Assembly: GCF_000815105.2 (NCBI RefSeq)
Contig: NZ_CP010310.2
Coordinates: 2,480,001-2,544,000 of the forward strand
DNA: 64,000 nucleotides
Origin: Pandoraea pulmonicola
Lineage (GTDB): Bacteria > Pseudomonadota > Gammaproteobacteria > Burkholderiales > Burkholderiaceae
Direction: 5' to 3'
Positions within the stretch are counted from its first letter, which is position 1; each line of letters starts with the position of its first letter. This document shows, piece by piece, positions 38,399 through 48,806 of the stretch. The position numbers and the translations under genes were made by a program. The notes below the pieces were generated by a model. That model worked only from the letters and a program-made list of their open reading frames with translations, did no database searches and was not told where the DNA came from.

Positions 38399-38498
38399 TT
38401 CGAGACTCCTTGTTGCCAAAGTTTGATGTTGCGGCTTGCCGACGATGTCGCGAACCGGGGAGGGGCGACGACGCACCGGTCGTCATGTTCCCCGTGCT

Positions 38499-38527
38499 CC
38501 GGCCGCATGCCCCCTGCATGCGGCCGG
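38499..38527. repeat. Strong hairpin between hyi and glxR
   Basis: CCGGCCGCATG (38499-38509) and CATGCGGCCGG (38517-38527) are perfect 11-bp complements around a 7-nt loop, in the 241-bp gap between hyi and glxR. No T-run follows in either direction. It may stabilise or separate parts of the operon mRNA. Confidence 0.75.
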
Positions 38528-38639
38528 CGGGGCCCTCCTCGTCGAAACGTCGTCGTGTCCTGCCGTGTCCTGCCGCACGTCGCCGGGGGAGGCGGCGTGC
38601 GGGTTCCGCGTGACGGGGTGCCCGGGGCGCCTAAGTCAC

Positions 38640-39431
38640 TTATGCCGCTTCGCGCAGGCCCGCGGCCTTGAACCAGCCCAGGCCGTCCGTCGTGGTGGTC
38701 GCGGGCTTGTACTCGCAGCCGATCCAGCCGGCGTACCCGATGCGATCCAGGAACGCGAACAGGTAGGCATAGTGGATCTCGCCGGTGCCCGGTTCGTTGC
38801 GGCCCGGGTTGTCGGCCAGTTGCACGTGAGCGATGCGCGGCAGATTCGTCTCGATGGTCTTGGCGAGCTCACCTTCCATGCGCTGCATGTGATAGATGTC
38901 GTACTGCAGGAACAGGTTGTCCGAACCCACTTCGTCGAAGATCTCCAGCGCCTGTTTCGTACGGTTCACGAAGAAGCCGGGAATGTCGTATGTGTTGATC
39001 GGCTCGACCAGCAGGCGGATGCCTTCGGCCTTGAGCGCGTTGGCGGCGAAGCGCAGATTGCCCACGAGCGTCTCGCGTGCGGCCTGCGTCGACAGATCCG
39101 CGCCTTGCTTGCCCACGAGGCAATTGAGTTGCTTCACGCCCAGCGCCTTGGCGTAGGTGATTGCTTCGCCCACGCCGTCGCGGAATTCCGCCACGCGGTC
39201 GGGGAAGATCGCGATGCCGCGCTCGCCCGCGTCCCAGTTGCCGGCCGGCAGGTTGTGCAGCACGAGGTCGAGCTGGTACTGGTTGAGCTTGTCGGCGATC
39301 TGGTCGCGGTGATACGCATAGGGGAACAGAAACTCAACGCCGCGAAAGCCCGCAGCGGCGGCCGCCTTGAAGCGGTCGAGGAACGGCACCTCGTTGAACA
39401 GCATGGTCAGGTTGGCGGCAAATTTTGGCAT
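38640..39431 (-). CDS. hyi: Hydroxypyruvate isomerase
   Basis: A 263-residue TIM-barrel protein (AP-endonuclease-2 superfamily). It starts MPKFAANLTMLFNEVPFLDR and keeps GFRGVEFLFPYAYH, LLVEPINTYDIPGFFVNRT, FLQYDIYHMQRMEGEL and HVQLADNPGRNEPGTGEI, which hold metal-binding Glu/Asp/His residues. It interconverts hydroxypyruvate and tartronate semialdehyde between the gcl and glxR steps. Confidence 0.92.
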   Translation of the reverse strand: MPKFAANLTMLFNEVPFLDRFKAAAAAGFRGVEFLFPYAYHRDQIADKLNQYQLDLVLHNLPAGNWDAGERGIAIFPDRVAEFRDGVGEAITYAKALGVKQLNCLVGKQGADLSTQAARETLVGNLRFAANALKAEGIRLLVEPINTYDIPGFFVNRTKQALEIFDEVGSDNLFLQYDIYHMQRMEGELAKTIETNLPRIAHVQLADNPGRNEPGTGEIHYAYLFAFLDRIGYAGWIGCEYKPATTTTDGLGWFKAAGLREAA

Positions 39432-39599
39432 TGCACTGACTCCTCTCTCTTTTTTTAGGGGGTGGTTTCGACGATTTCGAAGCAGGGTGTTTCAGGGGCT
39501 TGCTGGGGTTGCGGGGCGCGAACTTTGGCCGGTCACGGGGTCTGGTCGCTGCCGGAGGGGACGAACGCACCCCGCAAACCGGTCTCGCAGATGTCGCAC

Positions 39600-41366
<1,767 letters not shown>

Positions 41367-41421
41367 GTGACTCCTCCAATGGGCAATCGGTATTGATGTT
41401 GGAGCCCACTTTAAGCCGGTA

Positions 41422-41451
41422 CGATTTGTTTGATAAGATCACAAAATATCG
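41422..41451. promoter_or_regulatory. Imperfect palindrome between gcl and its divergent LysR gene
   Basis: CGATTTGT (41422-41429) is mirrored by ACAAAATATCG (41441-41451) around an 11-bp centre, in an AT-rich stretch of the 121-bp divergent spacer. LysR proteins bind such interrupted dyads; a good candidate operator. Confidence 0.45.
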
Positions 41452-41487
41452 TTTTTTTAAGAACAAAAAGTATCGAATGGAGACGCG

Positions 41488-42399
41488 ATGGACCGTTACA
41501 AGCAGATCGAAACCTTCGTGCAGGTCGCGGAAGCGGGCAGTCTGGCGGCTGCGGCGCTCAAGGAGGGCGTGTCGCCCGTGATCCTGGGGCGTCGCATCGA
41601 CGCCCTCGAAAAGCGGCTCGGCATCAAGCTCATGTACCGCTCGACGCGCCGGCTTGCGCTCTCGGAGGAGGGCGGCGCTTTCCTGGAGCGCTGCAAACAG
41701 TTGCTGGGCGACTGGGAGATGGCGGAGAACGAGATCAGCGCGGGGCGCCATGCGGTTTCGGGGCACCTGATCGTGTCCGCGCCGGCGGCGTTCGGCCGCA
41801 AGCACGTGGCGCCGCACGCGCCGGCCTTCCTGCGCCAGCACCCCGATGTCCAGATCTCGTTCAACCTGACCGATCGGGTGGTCGACATCGTGCGCGAAGG
41901 CTACGACATGGGCATTCGTATCGGCGGCTCGGTCGATCCGAACTTCGTTGCCGTCAAGCTGGCCCAGAACCGACGCGTGGTGTGCGGCACCCCCGCGTAT
42001 TTCGCGCGGCACGGCCGTCCGAAGACGCTGGAGGACCTCGCCAGGCACAACTGCCTGGCGTTCAACCTGCAGGGCGGCCAGCAGCGCGGCTGGTACTTCA
42101 AGCGGCAGGGCAAGCTCGTGACGATCCGCGTGACGGGCAGTCTGGACTGCAACGACGGCGAGCTGCTGCACCGCTGGGCGCTCGAAGGGCTGGGGCTGGG
42201 CTGGCGCTCGACCTGGGAAATCCAGCGCGAACTACTCTCCGGCGAGCTGGAAACCGTCCTCGACGAGTACGCGCTGCCCGACTACGACATTCTCGCCGTG
42301 TACCCGCAACAGCGCTTCCAGCCGGCGCGGGTGCGGCTTTTCATCGAGCAGTTGCGGCAGATCTATGCACGGCCCAACTACTGGCTGGAAAATACCTGA
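41488..42399 (+). CDS. LysR family regulator, probable controller of gcl-hyi-glxR
   Basis: A 303-residue LysR protein with a winged helix at 1-60 (EAGSLAAAALKEGVSPVILG) and an effector domain (SFNLTDRVVDIVREGYDMGI, FVAVKLAQNRRVVCGTPAYF). It is transcribed away from gcl, the usual layout for a regulator of that operon; glyoxylate or a related acid may be the signal, which is inference only. Confidence 0.85.
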   Translation: MDRYKQIETFVQVAEAGSLAAAALKEGVSPVILGRRIDALEKRLGIKLMYRSTRRLALSEEGGAFLERCKQLLGDWEMAENEISAGRHAVSGHLIVSAPAAFGRKHVAPHAPAFLRQHPDVQISFNLTDRVVDIVREGYDMGIRIGGSVDPNFVAVKLAQNRRVVCGTPAYFARHGRPKTLEDLARHNCLAFNLQGGQQRGWYFKRQGKLVTIRVTGSLDCNDGELLHRWALEGLGLGWRSTWEIQRELLSGELETVLDEYALPDYDILAVYPQQRFQPARVRLFIEQLRQIYARPNYWLENT

Positions 42400-42479
42400 T
42401 GGCGCGGGCGGCGGGTGGTGGTCAGTGGGCCTGAAAGCCGATGTCGCGGACCGGCTCGCCGGCACCGATAGGGCGGGAG

Positions 42480-42508
42480 TTGATGGTCGACAGGAAATCC
42501 GCTAGAAT
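42480..42508 (+). promoter_or_regulatory. Promoter of the rpsF ribosomal protein operon
   Basis: TTGATG (42480-42485), 17 bp, TAGAAT (42503-42508), 66 bp before the rpsF start codon. Confidence 0.7.
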
Positions 42509-42574
42509 CGCGGGTTCTGCAACCTTGCTGCACTGGTTCTGACGCCCAGGCGGCTTTGTCCATAAGGAGCTCAT

Positions 42575-42952
42575 ATGCGTCATTATGAAATCGTATTTAT
42601 CGTTCACCCCGATCAGAGCGAGCAAGTGCCTGCGATGATCGAGCGCTACAAGGGCATGGTGACGGCCAAGGCGGGTCAGATCCACCGCGTCGAAGACTGG
42701 GGCCGTCGTCAACTGGCCTACATGATCGAGAAGCTGGCCAAGGCTCACTACGTGTGCATGAACATCGAGTGCGACCAGGAAACCCTGGACGAGCTCGAGC
42801 ACGCCTTCAAGTTCAACGACGCCGTGCTGCGCCACCTCGTGGTCCGCCTGAAGAAGGCCGAGACGGCTCCGTCGCCGATGATGAAGGAAGTGGCCCGCGA
42901 AGAAGCCAAGAAGGCTGCCGCGACGCCCGCGACCGAAGCCGCCGCTTCGTAA
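42575..42952 (+). CDS. rpsF: 30S ribosomal protein bS6
   Basis: A 125-residue protein: [40 protein letters not shown] and [20 protein letters not shown] are diagnostic of S6. It binds 16S rRNA together with S18. The Ala-rich C-terminal tail is typical of betaproteobacteria. AGGAG precedes the start. Confidence 0.97.
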   Translation: MRHYEIVFIVHPDQSEQVPAMIERYKGMVTAKAGQIHRVEDWGRRQLAYMIEKLAKAHYVCMNIECDQETLDELEHAFKFNDAVLRHLVVRLKKAETAPSPMMKEVAREEAKKAAATPATEAAAS

Positions 42953-42998
42953 GTAGCGCACCGGAACGCATCGGGGTGTCAACGGATACGTCGACCAC

Positions 42999-43301
42999 GT
43001 GAATCGCTTACGGCTCGAGGCCAGCATCGCCGAAATCGGCACGCTGCGCTATACCCCGGCCGGGCTTCCCGTGATCGATGTCACGCTGACGCACGAGGGA
43101 ACAGTCGAAGAGGCGGGCGTACCCCGTCAGACCGAGTTCTCGATACCGGCGGTTGCGATCGGTCCCATCAGCGCCAAAGTCATGGCGTTGGGACTCGGGA
43201 AACCGGCCCAGTGGGCAGGGTTTCTGGCCAAGAAGCATCGCAATAGCCGCACCCTGGTGTTTCACATCACAGCATTGCAAGAATTTGAAAAGGATTGTTG
43301 A
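42999..43301 (+). CDS. priB: Primosomal replication protein PriB
   Basis: A 100-residue OB-fold protein related to [23 protein letters not shown], then [11 protein letters not shown] and [20 protein letters not shown]. It bridges PriA and single-stranded DNA when stalled forks are restarted. Its place between rpsF and rpsR is the standard one. Start: GTG 42999. Confidence 0.93.
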   Translation: MNRLRLEASIAEIGTLRYTPAGLPVIDVTLTHEGTVEEAGVPRQTEFSIPAVAIGPISAKVMALGLGKPAQWAGFLAKKHRNSRTLVFHITALQEFEKDC

Positions 43302-43303
43302 AC

Positions 43304-43585
43304 ATGCCGCGTCCTAACGGTAAAAACAAGAAGTTTGATCGTCGCCGCCAACAGCAGAACCCGCTGTTCAAGCGCAAGAAGTTCTGCCGCTTCACCGTCG
43401 CCGGTGTCGAGCAGATCGATTACAAGGATGTCGAAACGCTGAAGGACTTCATCGGCGACAACGGCAAGATCACCCCGGCTCGCCTGACGGGCACGAAGGC
43501 GCACTACCAGCGCCAGCTCGATACGGCCATCAAGCGCGCACGTTTCCTGGCGCTGCTGCCGTACACCGATCTGCACGGTGCTTAA
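43304..43585 (+). CDS. rpsR: 30S ribosomal protein bS18
   Basis: A 93-residue basic protein with [20 protein letters not shown] and [20 protein letters not shown], the S18 signature. The C-X-X-zinc pattern seen in some S18 proteins is reduced to a single cysteine. It starts 2 bases after the priB stop. Confidence 0.97.
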   Translation: MPRPNGKNKKFDRRRQQQNPLFKRKKFCRFTVAGVEQIDYKDVETLKDFIGDNGKITPARLTGTKAHYQRQLDTAIKRARFLALLPYTDLHGA

Positions 43586-43612
43586 TCGCCAGTCGACGAA
43601 GGAGAATAGATA

Positions 43613-44065
43613 ATGCAAGTGATTCTGCTGGAAAAGGTCGTCAATCTGGGTAACCTGGGCGACATCGTGAAGGTCAAGGACGGTTTCGCACGTAACTTCC
43701 TGATCCCGACCAAGCTGGCTCGTCGTGCCACCAAGGATGCCATCGCCGAATTCGAAGTTCGCCGCGCCGAACTGGAAAAGGCCGCTGCCGAGAAGCTGGC
43801 TGCCGCGCAAGCCGAAGGCGAAAAGCTGGCTGGCCTGACCGTTCAAATCTCGCAGAAGGCCGGTGTTGACGGCCGTCTGTTCGGTTCGGTCACCAACTTC
43901 GACATCGCCGAGGCTCTGAACGGCCAAGGTTTCAAGGTCGAGAAGATGCAAGTGCGCCTGCCGAACGGCCCGCTCAAGACCGTGGGCGACTTCCCGGTCC
44001 AGGTGGCGCTGCACACGGACGTCGTCGTTGACGTGAACGTGTCGGTGCTGGGCGAGCACGCCTAA
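43613..44065 (+). CDS. rplI: 50S ribosomal protein bL9
   Basis: A 150-residue protein: [20 protein letters not shown] and [20 protein letters not shown] form the N-terminal L9 domain, then a long helix (about 45-75) and a C-terminal domain. Last gene of rpsF-priB-rpsR-rplI, followed by a terminator. Confidence 0.97.
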   Translation: MQVILLEKVVNLGNLGDIVKVKDGFARNFLIPTKLARRATKDAIAEFEVRRAELEKAAAEKLAAAQAEGEKLAGLTVQISQKAGVDGRLFGSVTNFDIAEALNGQGFKVEKMQVRLPNGPLKTVGDFPVQVALHTDVVVDVNVSVLGEHA

Positions 44066-44103
44066 GTCGTATCCGCGTCAGCTTCCCGACGCGAATGGAA
44101 AAA

Positions 44104-44135
44104 ACGGAAGTCGGTTCACCGGCTTCCGTTTTTTT
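44104..44135 (+). terminator. Intrinsic terminator after rplI
   Basis: ACGGAAG-CGG pairs with CCG-CTTCCGT around a short loop, followed by seven T's (44129-44135). Confidence 0.88.
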
Positions 44136-44334
44136 ATGCCTGTCCACCTCAAGAGCCGCCGATGCTGCCGGTTGCCGCTCAAGCACGGATTGGCCTGATC
44201 AATGCCGACCGCCTCCCGGTTGCGCGCCCGTCCCACGTACGTCTCGTTCGATAGCTGCGCCTTATGCTGCCTCCAGGGAAACTACTGAGCAAATCACGTT
44301 CGGAAAAAACATCGCGCAAGCGGGAATTCGCCGG

Positions 44335-44364
44335 TTCGGATCGCGATCGCGGGAACGGTATAAT
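44335..44364 (+). promoter_or_regulatory. dnaB promoter with consensus -10, no leader
   Basis: TATAAT (44359-44364) is a perfect -10 box, with a weak -35 TTCGGA (44335-44340) 18 bp upstream. Only 7 bases separate it from the dnaB ATG. Confidence 0.55.
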
Positions 44365-44371
44365 GCCCGGC

Positions 44372-45739
44372 ATGAACGCGCCCGATCCCCAGCTCGATTC
44401 GCTAAAAGTGCCGCCGCACTCCATCGAGGCGGAGCAATCCGTGCTCGGCGGGTTGCTGCTCGATAACAGCGCCTGGGATCGTATCGGCGACTTCGTATCC
44501 GAGTCGGACTTCTACCGTTACGACCACCGGCTGATCTATCAGCACATCGGCCGTCTGATCGCCTCCGACCGTCCCGCGGACGTCATCACCGTCTTCGAAT
44601 CGCTCACGAGCGCCGGCAAGGGCGAAGATGTGGGCGGGCTCGCCTATCTGAACGCGCTCGCACAGAACACGCCGAGCGCGGCCAACATCCGTCGTTATGC
44701 CGAGATCGTGCGCGACCGTGCGGTGTTGCGCAAGCTGGTCACGGTGGCCGACGAGATCGCCTCCGACGCCTTCAACCCGCAGGGCAAGGAAGTGCGTCAG
44801 ATGCTCGACGAGGCCGAAGCCAAGGTCTTCGCCATCGCGGAAGAAGGCTCGCGCAGCACGAGCGGCTTTCTCGAACTCCAGCCGCTGCTCACCCAGGTGG
44901 TGGAGCGCATCGACGAGCTCTATCATCGCGAAGGCGGCAGCGACATCACCGGCATTCCGACCGGCTTCGTCGATCTCGATCGCATGACGTCGGGCTTCAA
45001 TGGCGGCGACTTGATCATCGTCGCCGGCCGTCCGTCGATGGGTAAGACGACCTTCTCGATGAACATCGGCGAGCACATCGCCGTGGAAGAGGGCTTGCCC
45101 GTTGCCGTATTCTCGATGGAAATGCCGGGCACCCAGCTGGCCATGCGTATGCTGGGCTCGGTCGGGCGCCTGGATCAGCATCGCCTGCGTACCGGCAAGC
45201 TGGTCGACGAAGACTGGCCGAAGCTCACGCACGCGATGCAGAAGATGAACGAGACGCAGTTGTTCGTCGACGAGACGCCCGCGCTCAACCCGATGGAACT
45301 GCGTGCGCGTGCACGACGCCTGGCGCGGCAGTGCGGCAAGCTCGGGCTGATCATCATCGACTACCTGCAGCTCATGAGCGGCTCGGGCGGCGGCGAAAAC
45401 CGCGCGACCGAGATTTCCGAAATCTCGCGCTCGCTCAAGGGCCTGGCCAAAGAGCTGAACGTGCCGGTCATTGCGCTCTCGCAGCTCAACCGCAGTCTCG
45501 AGCAACGTCCGAACAAGCGCCCCGTGATGTCGGACCTGCGTGAATCGGGCGCTATCGAACAGGATGCCGACATCATCCTGTTCATCTATCGCGACGAAGT
45601 TTACAACCCCGATACGCCCGACAAGGGCACGGCCGAGATCATTATCGCGAAGCAGCGTAATGGCCCGATCGGTCACGTGCGTCTGGCGTTCATCGGTGCC
45701 TATACCAAATTCGACAATCTGGCCGGTCCCCAATACTGA
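44372..45739 (+). CDS. dnaB: Replicative DNA helicase DnaB
   Basis: A 455-residue hexameric helicase. N-terminal domain (SIEAEQSVLGGLLLDNSAWD), linker, then RecA-like domain with Walker A GRPSMGKT (219-226) and LGLIIIDYLQLMSGSG, the Walker B strand. It unwinds DNA ahead of the replication fork. ATG 44372 (MNAPDPQLDS) was chosen because it matches the family's start; ATG 44363 lies inside the -10 box. No Shine-Dalgarno site is visible in front of it. Confidence 0.95.
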   Translation: MNAPDPQLDSLKVPPHSIEAEQSVLGGLLLDNSAWDRIGDFVSESDFYRYDHRLIYQHIGRLIASDRPADVITVFESLTSAGKGEDVGGLAYLNALAQNTPSAANIRRYAEIVRDRAVLRKLVTVADEIASDAFNPQGKEVRQMLDEAEAKVFAIAEEGSRSTSGFLELQPLLTQVVERIDELYHREGGSDITGIPTGFVDLDRMTSGFNGGDLIIVAGRPSMGKTTFSMNIGEHIAVEEGLPVAVFSMEMPGTQLAMRMLGSVGRLDQHRLRTGKLVDEDWPKLTHAMQKMNETQLFVDETPALNPMELRARARRLARQCGKLGLIIIDYLQLMSGSGGGENRATEISEISRSLKGLAKELNVPVIALSQLNRSLEQRPNKRPVMSDLRESGAIEQDADIILFIYRDEVYNPDTPDKGTAEIIIAKQRNGPIGHVRLAFIGAYTKFDNLAGPQY

Positions 45740-45852
45740 TACGCAAATTTGGGCCTGTGTGAGTCGGCTTGCGGCGACGCATGCCTGCACAGGGTAGAAT
45801 GTGACGTTTTTGTGTCGACCAGTTCCCTCTCAATACCCGGAGTTTTCCAATA

Positions 45853-46479
45853 ATGTTCGGTCGCTTCATGCCCACCGAGGGCAAGTTCTTTGAGCTGTTC
45901 AACCAGCATGCGGCATGCATGGTTGCCGGCAGCCGCGAGCTGTCTGCCATGCTCAACGATCTGCCCAATGCCGAGGCACGCACCGTCGCCGTGCAGAACA
46001 ACGAGAAGAAAGCGGATCGCATCACGCACGAGACCATCGACCTGATGCACAAGACGTTCATCACGCCGTTCGATCGCGATGAGATCCACAAGTTGATCAG
46101 CACGATGGACGACATCCTGGACCTGATGGAAGACGTCGCCACGGCCGTCTGGATGTACGACATCAAGCGTGTGCCCGCCGAGGCCCGCACGCTCGGCGAG
46201 ATCTGCGTGAAGTGCTGCGAACGCGTGCAAAGCACCGTGGCGCTGCTCAACGACATGGATCGTGCGCGCGACATCCTCAAGCTGTGCGAGGAAATCGACG
46301 GGCTCGAGTCGGAAGCGGATCGTCTGCTGCGCGCCTCGCTCTCGAAGCTGTTCCGCGAAGAGAACGACGTGAAAGAGCTGATCAAGCAGAAGGCCGTTTC
46401 GGAATTGCTCGAGTCGGTGACCGACAAGTGCGAGGACGTTGCCAATATCATCGAAGGCATTGTGCTGGAAAACGCCTGA
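45853..46479 (+). CDS. DUF47 (PhoU-like) phosphate transport accessory protein
   Basis: A 208-residue, mostly helical protein of the DUF47/TIGR00153 family (MFGRFMPTEGKFFELFNQHA; EKKADRITHETIDLMHKTFI; TPFDRDEIHKLISTMDDILD), related to PhoU. It is encoded 21 bp upstream of a Pit transporter, the classic pair, and probably modulates it. A TAGAAT box at 45795-45800 may be the -10 element. Confidence 0.92.
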   Translation: MFGRFMPTEGKFFELFNQHAACMVAGSRELSAMLNDLPNAEARTVAVQNNEKKADRITHETIDLMHKTFITPFDRDEIHKLISTMDDILDLMEDVATAVWMYDIKRVPAEARTLGEICVKCCERVQSTVALLNDMDRARDILKLCEEIDGLESEADRLLRASLSKLFREENDVKELIKQKAVSELLESVTDKCEDVANIIEGIVLENA

Positions 46480-46500
46480 GCGCCTGAGCGGAGATTTTCG

Positions 46501-47511
46501 ATGGCAACGCTGCACATCAGCCTTTGGCTGGTCGGACTCTTGGTCGTACTGGCGCTCCTGTTCGACTTCATGAATGGCTTTCACGACGCCGCTAACTCCA
46601 TCGCCACGGTGGTGTCGACGGGCGTGCTCAAGCCGCATCAGGCGGTGGCTTTTGCCGCCATGTTCAACATCATCGCGCTGTTCGTCTTTCACCTGAAAGT
46701 GGCCGCGACGGTGGGCAAGGGCACGGTCCACCCGGAGATCGTCGATCACTATGTGATTTTCGGCGCGCTCGTCGGGGCGATCGCCTGGAACATCATCACT
46801 TGGTATTACGGCATTCCGTCGAGCTCGTCGCATGCGCTGATCGGCGGTCTGGTCGGCGCGGCAGTGGCCAAGGCGGGCACGGGCTCGCTCGTGGCGAGCG
46901 GCCTGCTGCAGACGGTGGCCTTCATTTTCGTGTCGCCGCTGCTCGGCTTCGTGCTCGGGTCGTTCTTCATGCTCGTGGTGTCGTGGCTGTGCTTCCGCAC
47001 GCCGCCCGCCCGGGTGGATCGCTGGTTCCGTCGCCTGCAACTGGTCTCGGCCGGCATGTACAGCCTCGGACACGGCGGCAACGACGCGCAGAAGACCATC
47101 GGCATCATCTGGATGCTGCTGATCGCCGCCGGTCTGTGGCCGCAGGAAGCGGCCGAGCCGCCGCTGTGGGTGATCGTCGGCTGCTATCTGGCCATCGGTC
47201 TGGGCACCATGTTCGGCGGCTGGCGCATCGTGCGCACGATGGGGCAGAAGATTACCAAGCTCAAGCCGGTCGGCGGTTTCTGTGCCGAGACGGGTGGCGC
47301 CTTCACGCTGTTCTTCGCATCGTGGCTGGGCGTGCCGGTGTCGACCACGCACACGATCACGGGCGCCATCGTCGGCGTCGGTGCGACGCAGAAGCTCTCG
47401 GCGGTGCGCTGGGGCGTGGCAGGGAACATTGTTTGGGCGTGGATTCTGACGATTCCGGCTTCGGCATTCATTGCCGCCATCGCCTGGTGGGTCGGCAAGC
47501 AGTTCCTGTGA
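46501..47511 (+). CDS. pit: Low-affinity inorganic phosphate transporter (Pit)
   Basis: A 336-residue transporter with about ten hydrophobic segments and the PiT signature repeated in both halves: DFMNGFHDAANSIATVVSTG near the N-terminus and SLGHGGNDAQKTIGIIWM in the middle, plus GVPVSTTHTITGAIVGVGAT. It imports metal-phosphate with protons. Paired with the DUF47 gene upstream. Confidence 0.95.
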   Translation: MATLHISLWLVGLLVVLALLFDFMNGFHDAANSIATVVSTGVLKPHQAVAFAAMFNIIALFVFHLKVAATVGKGTVHPEIVDHYVIFGALVGAIAWNIITWYYGIPSSSSHALIGGLVGAAVAKAGTGSLVASGLLQTVAFIFVSPLLGFVLGSFFMLVVSWLCFRTPPARVDRWFRRLQLVSAGMYSLGHGGNDAQKTIGIIWMLLIAAGLWPQEAAEPPLWVIVGCYLAIGLGTMFGGWRIVRTMGQKITKLKPVGGFCAETGGAFTLFFASWLGVPVSTTHTITGAIVGVGATQKLSAVRWGVAGNIVWAWILTIPASAFIAAIAWWVGKQFL

Positions 47512-47558
47512 TTTCGGGTGCATATGAGCCGTCTTGTGGCGGCGCATGGACGAAATGA

Positions 47559-47582
47559 AAAGCGGCTTCGGCCGCTTTCTTC
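47559..47582 (+). terminator. Intrinsic terminator after pit
   Basis: AAAGCGGC and GCCGCTTT form the stem with a TTCG tetraloop, followed by a T-rich tract. Confidence 0.8.
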
Positions 47583-47649
47583 ATGTCCGCGTTCGGGCGC
47601 GGTTCGCATTGACTCGGTGTATCGCCGTCATCGGGAGAATTCATTTCAA

Positions 47650-47695
47650 TAGAAAATTGCGATTGACTATCATATAGTCATAGTATTTTTGAGAA
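47650..47695 (+). promoter_or_regulatory. Promoter and palindrome ahead of the 36-codon ORF
   Basis: An AT-rich island holds TGACTAT-CAT-ATAGTCA, a 7-bp inverted repeat with a 3-bp centre, and a possible promoter TTGCGA, 18 bp, TAGTAT that spans it. The dyad lies between the -35 and -10 boxes, as expected for a repressor site. Confidence 0.45.
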
Positions 47696-47711
47696 AACGC
47701 CGGAGGCCGAT

Positions 47712-47822
47712 ATGACCGCATTGTTCACTCATTCCCTGCGCCGCCGCCCACTAGCCACACTCATGGGCGTGGCGATCAATGTCGGCGGTGCTGCGACCCT
47801 GCTGGCGCATCTGCACCGGTAA
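47712..47822 (+). CDS. Possible 36-residue small protein
   Basis: ATG 47712 to TAA 47820-47822 encodes a start MTALFTHSLRRRPLATLMG, then VAINVGGAATLLAHLHR. GGAGG (47702-47706) lies 5 nt before the ATG, an unusually good ribosome site. An AT-rich promoter-like region is upstream and a terminator just downstream, so it looks like a complete one-gene transcription unit. A short basic N-terminus followed by about 18 hydrophobic residues suggests a small membrane peptide. I recognise no family. Conservation has not been tested. Confidence 0.5.
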   Translation: MTALFTHSLRRRPLATLMGVAINVGGAATLLAHLHR

Positions 47823-47848
47823 GGGCAAAGCTGCGATGGAAGCACAAA

Positions 47849-47886
47849 AAAACACGCCAGACGCATTCGCGCGCCTGGCGTGTTTT
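47849..47886. terminator. Bidirectional terminator
   Basis: AAAACACGCCAG (47849-47860) and CTGGCGTGTTTT (47875-47886) are perfect 12-bp complements. A-run on the left and T-run on the right serve both the small plus-strand ORF and the minus-strand NlpC/P60 gene. Confidence 0.85.
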
Positions 47887-47912
47887 GCATTCTTGCGACT
47901 CTCTTGCGGTGT

Positions 47913-48746
47913 TTACATCGAACTATTGGCGAAGCGGGCGATGGGATCGTCTTCCGGGGCGGGCGGCGCGCTCAACCGCGCAGTGTTGCTCGCAGACGTG
48001 GCTTGCGGCGTGTCGAGCGGTGACGGCGTCGCTGTCGTCAGGGGGCGATTGAGCGGGGGCGCCGCAACGGGTTGGGCCTGTGCCACGCTGGCGGGTGCCG
48101 AGCGGTTCACGTACGTCGTATTGCCCGCCGGCGCCTTGTTGGCGGCGACCCGGCGGATACCGTCGATGCGGCGCGCCCAGTAGGGGATGTAGAGGCTTTC
48201 CAGGCGCACGGTGCCACCCGAATTGGGGGCGTGCACGAATTTGCCCTGACCGACGTAGATGCCCACGTGCGAATGCGCGCGTCCCGTCGTATTGAAGAAG
48301 ATCAGGTCGCCGGAGGCGAGGTCGTCGCGATCGAGCGACGTGCCGACACTGCTCATGTCCGCGGTGGTGCGTGGCAGGTTGACGCCGGCAGCTCGCGCGA
48401 CGACGTAGCGCACGAGGCCGCTGCAATCGAAGCCGGAATCGGGCGTGTTGCCGCCGTAGCGGTAGGGGATGCCGACGAGGCTCATCGCCTCGAGCGTGAT
48501 CTCTTCCTGTCCCGCACTGTTCTCGGGCCCCATGGTGCGATTGCCATAGTTCGTACTGCTGCCTTGGCGGACCGATGGGCCCGAGGAGCATGCCGCGACC
48601 AGCAGGGTAATCGCGAGCACGGTGGCGCAGCGCGATGACGTACGCAGCAGTCCTGCCGAGGATGTCAGGCGGCGGGCAGGGGCGGCGTCGTGACCGAGGG
48701 AGCGGGCAAGAGAGCGAGGCATGCGGAGAGGGCGCTGGATTCGCAT
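47913..48746 (-). CDS. NlpC/P60 family C40 peptidase lipoprotein
   Basis: A 277-residue predicted cell-wall endopeptidase. A long basic start leads to a hydrophobic stretch and lipobox LVAAC (C53), so it is probably a lipoprotein; a start at 48722 would shorten the basic region. The NlpC/P60 domain has catalytic C108 (DSGFDCSGL), H160 (HSHVGIYV) and H172. Such enzymes cut D-glutamyl-diaminopimelate bonds in peptidoglycan peptides. The C-terminal 80 residues are Pro/Ala/Thr-rich and disordered. It is monocistronic. Confidence 0.88.
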   Translation of the reverse strand: MRIQRPLRMPRSLARSLGHDAAPARRLTSSAGLLRTSSRCATVLAITLLVAACSSGPSVRQGSSTNYGNRTMGPENSAGQEEITLEAMSLVGIPYRYGGNTPDSGFDCSGLVRYVVARAAGVNLPRTTADMSSVGTSLDRDDLASGDLIFFNTTGRAHSHVGIYVGQGKFVHAPNSGGTVRLESLYIPYWARRIDGIRRVAANKAPAGNTTYVNRSAPASVAQAQPVAAPPLNRPLTTATPSPLDTPQATSASNTARLSAPPAPEDDPIARFANSSM

Positions 48747-48806
48747 GCGCCGAGTTTACGACGCTTATCGGACGAATGCACCGCAGAAGTGCCGAAATAC
48801 GGACGT

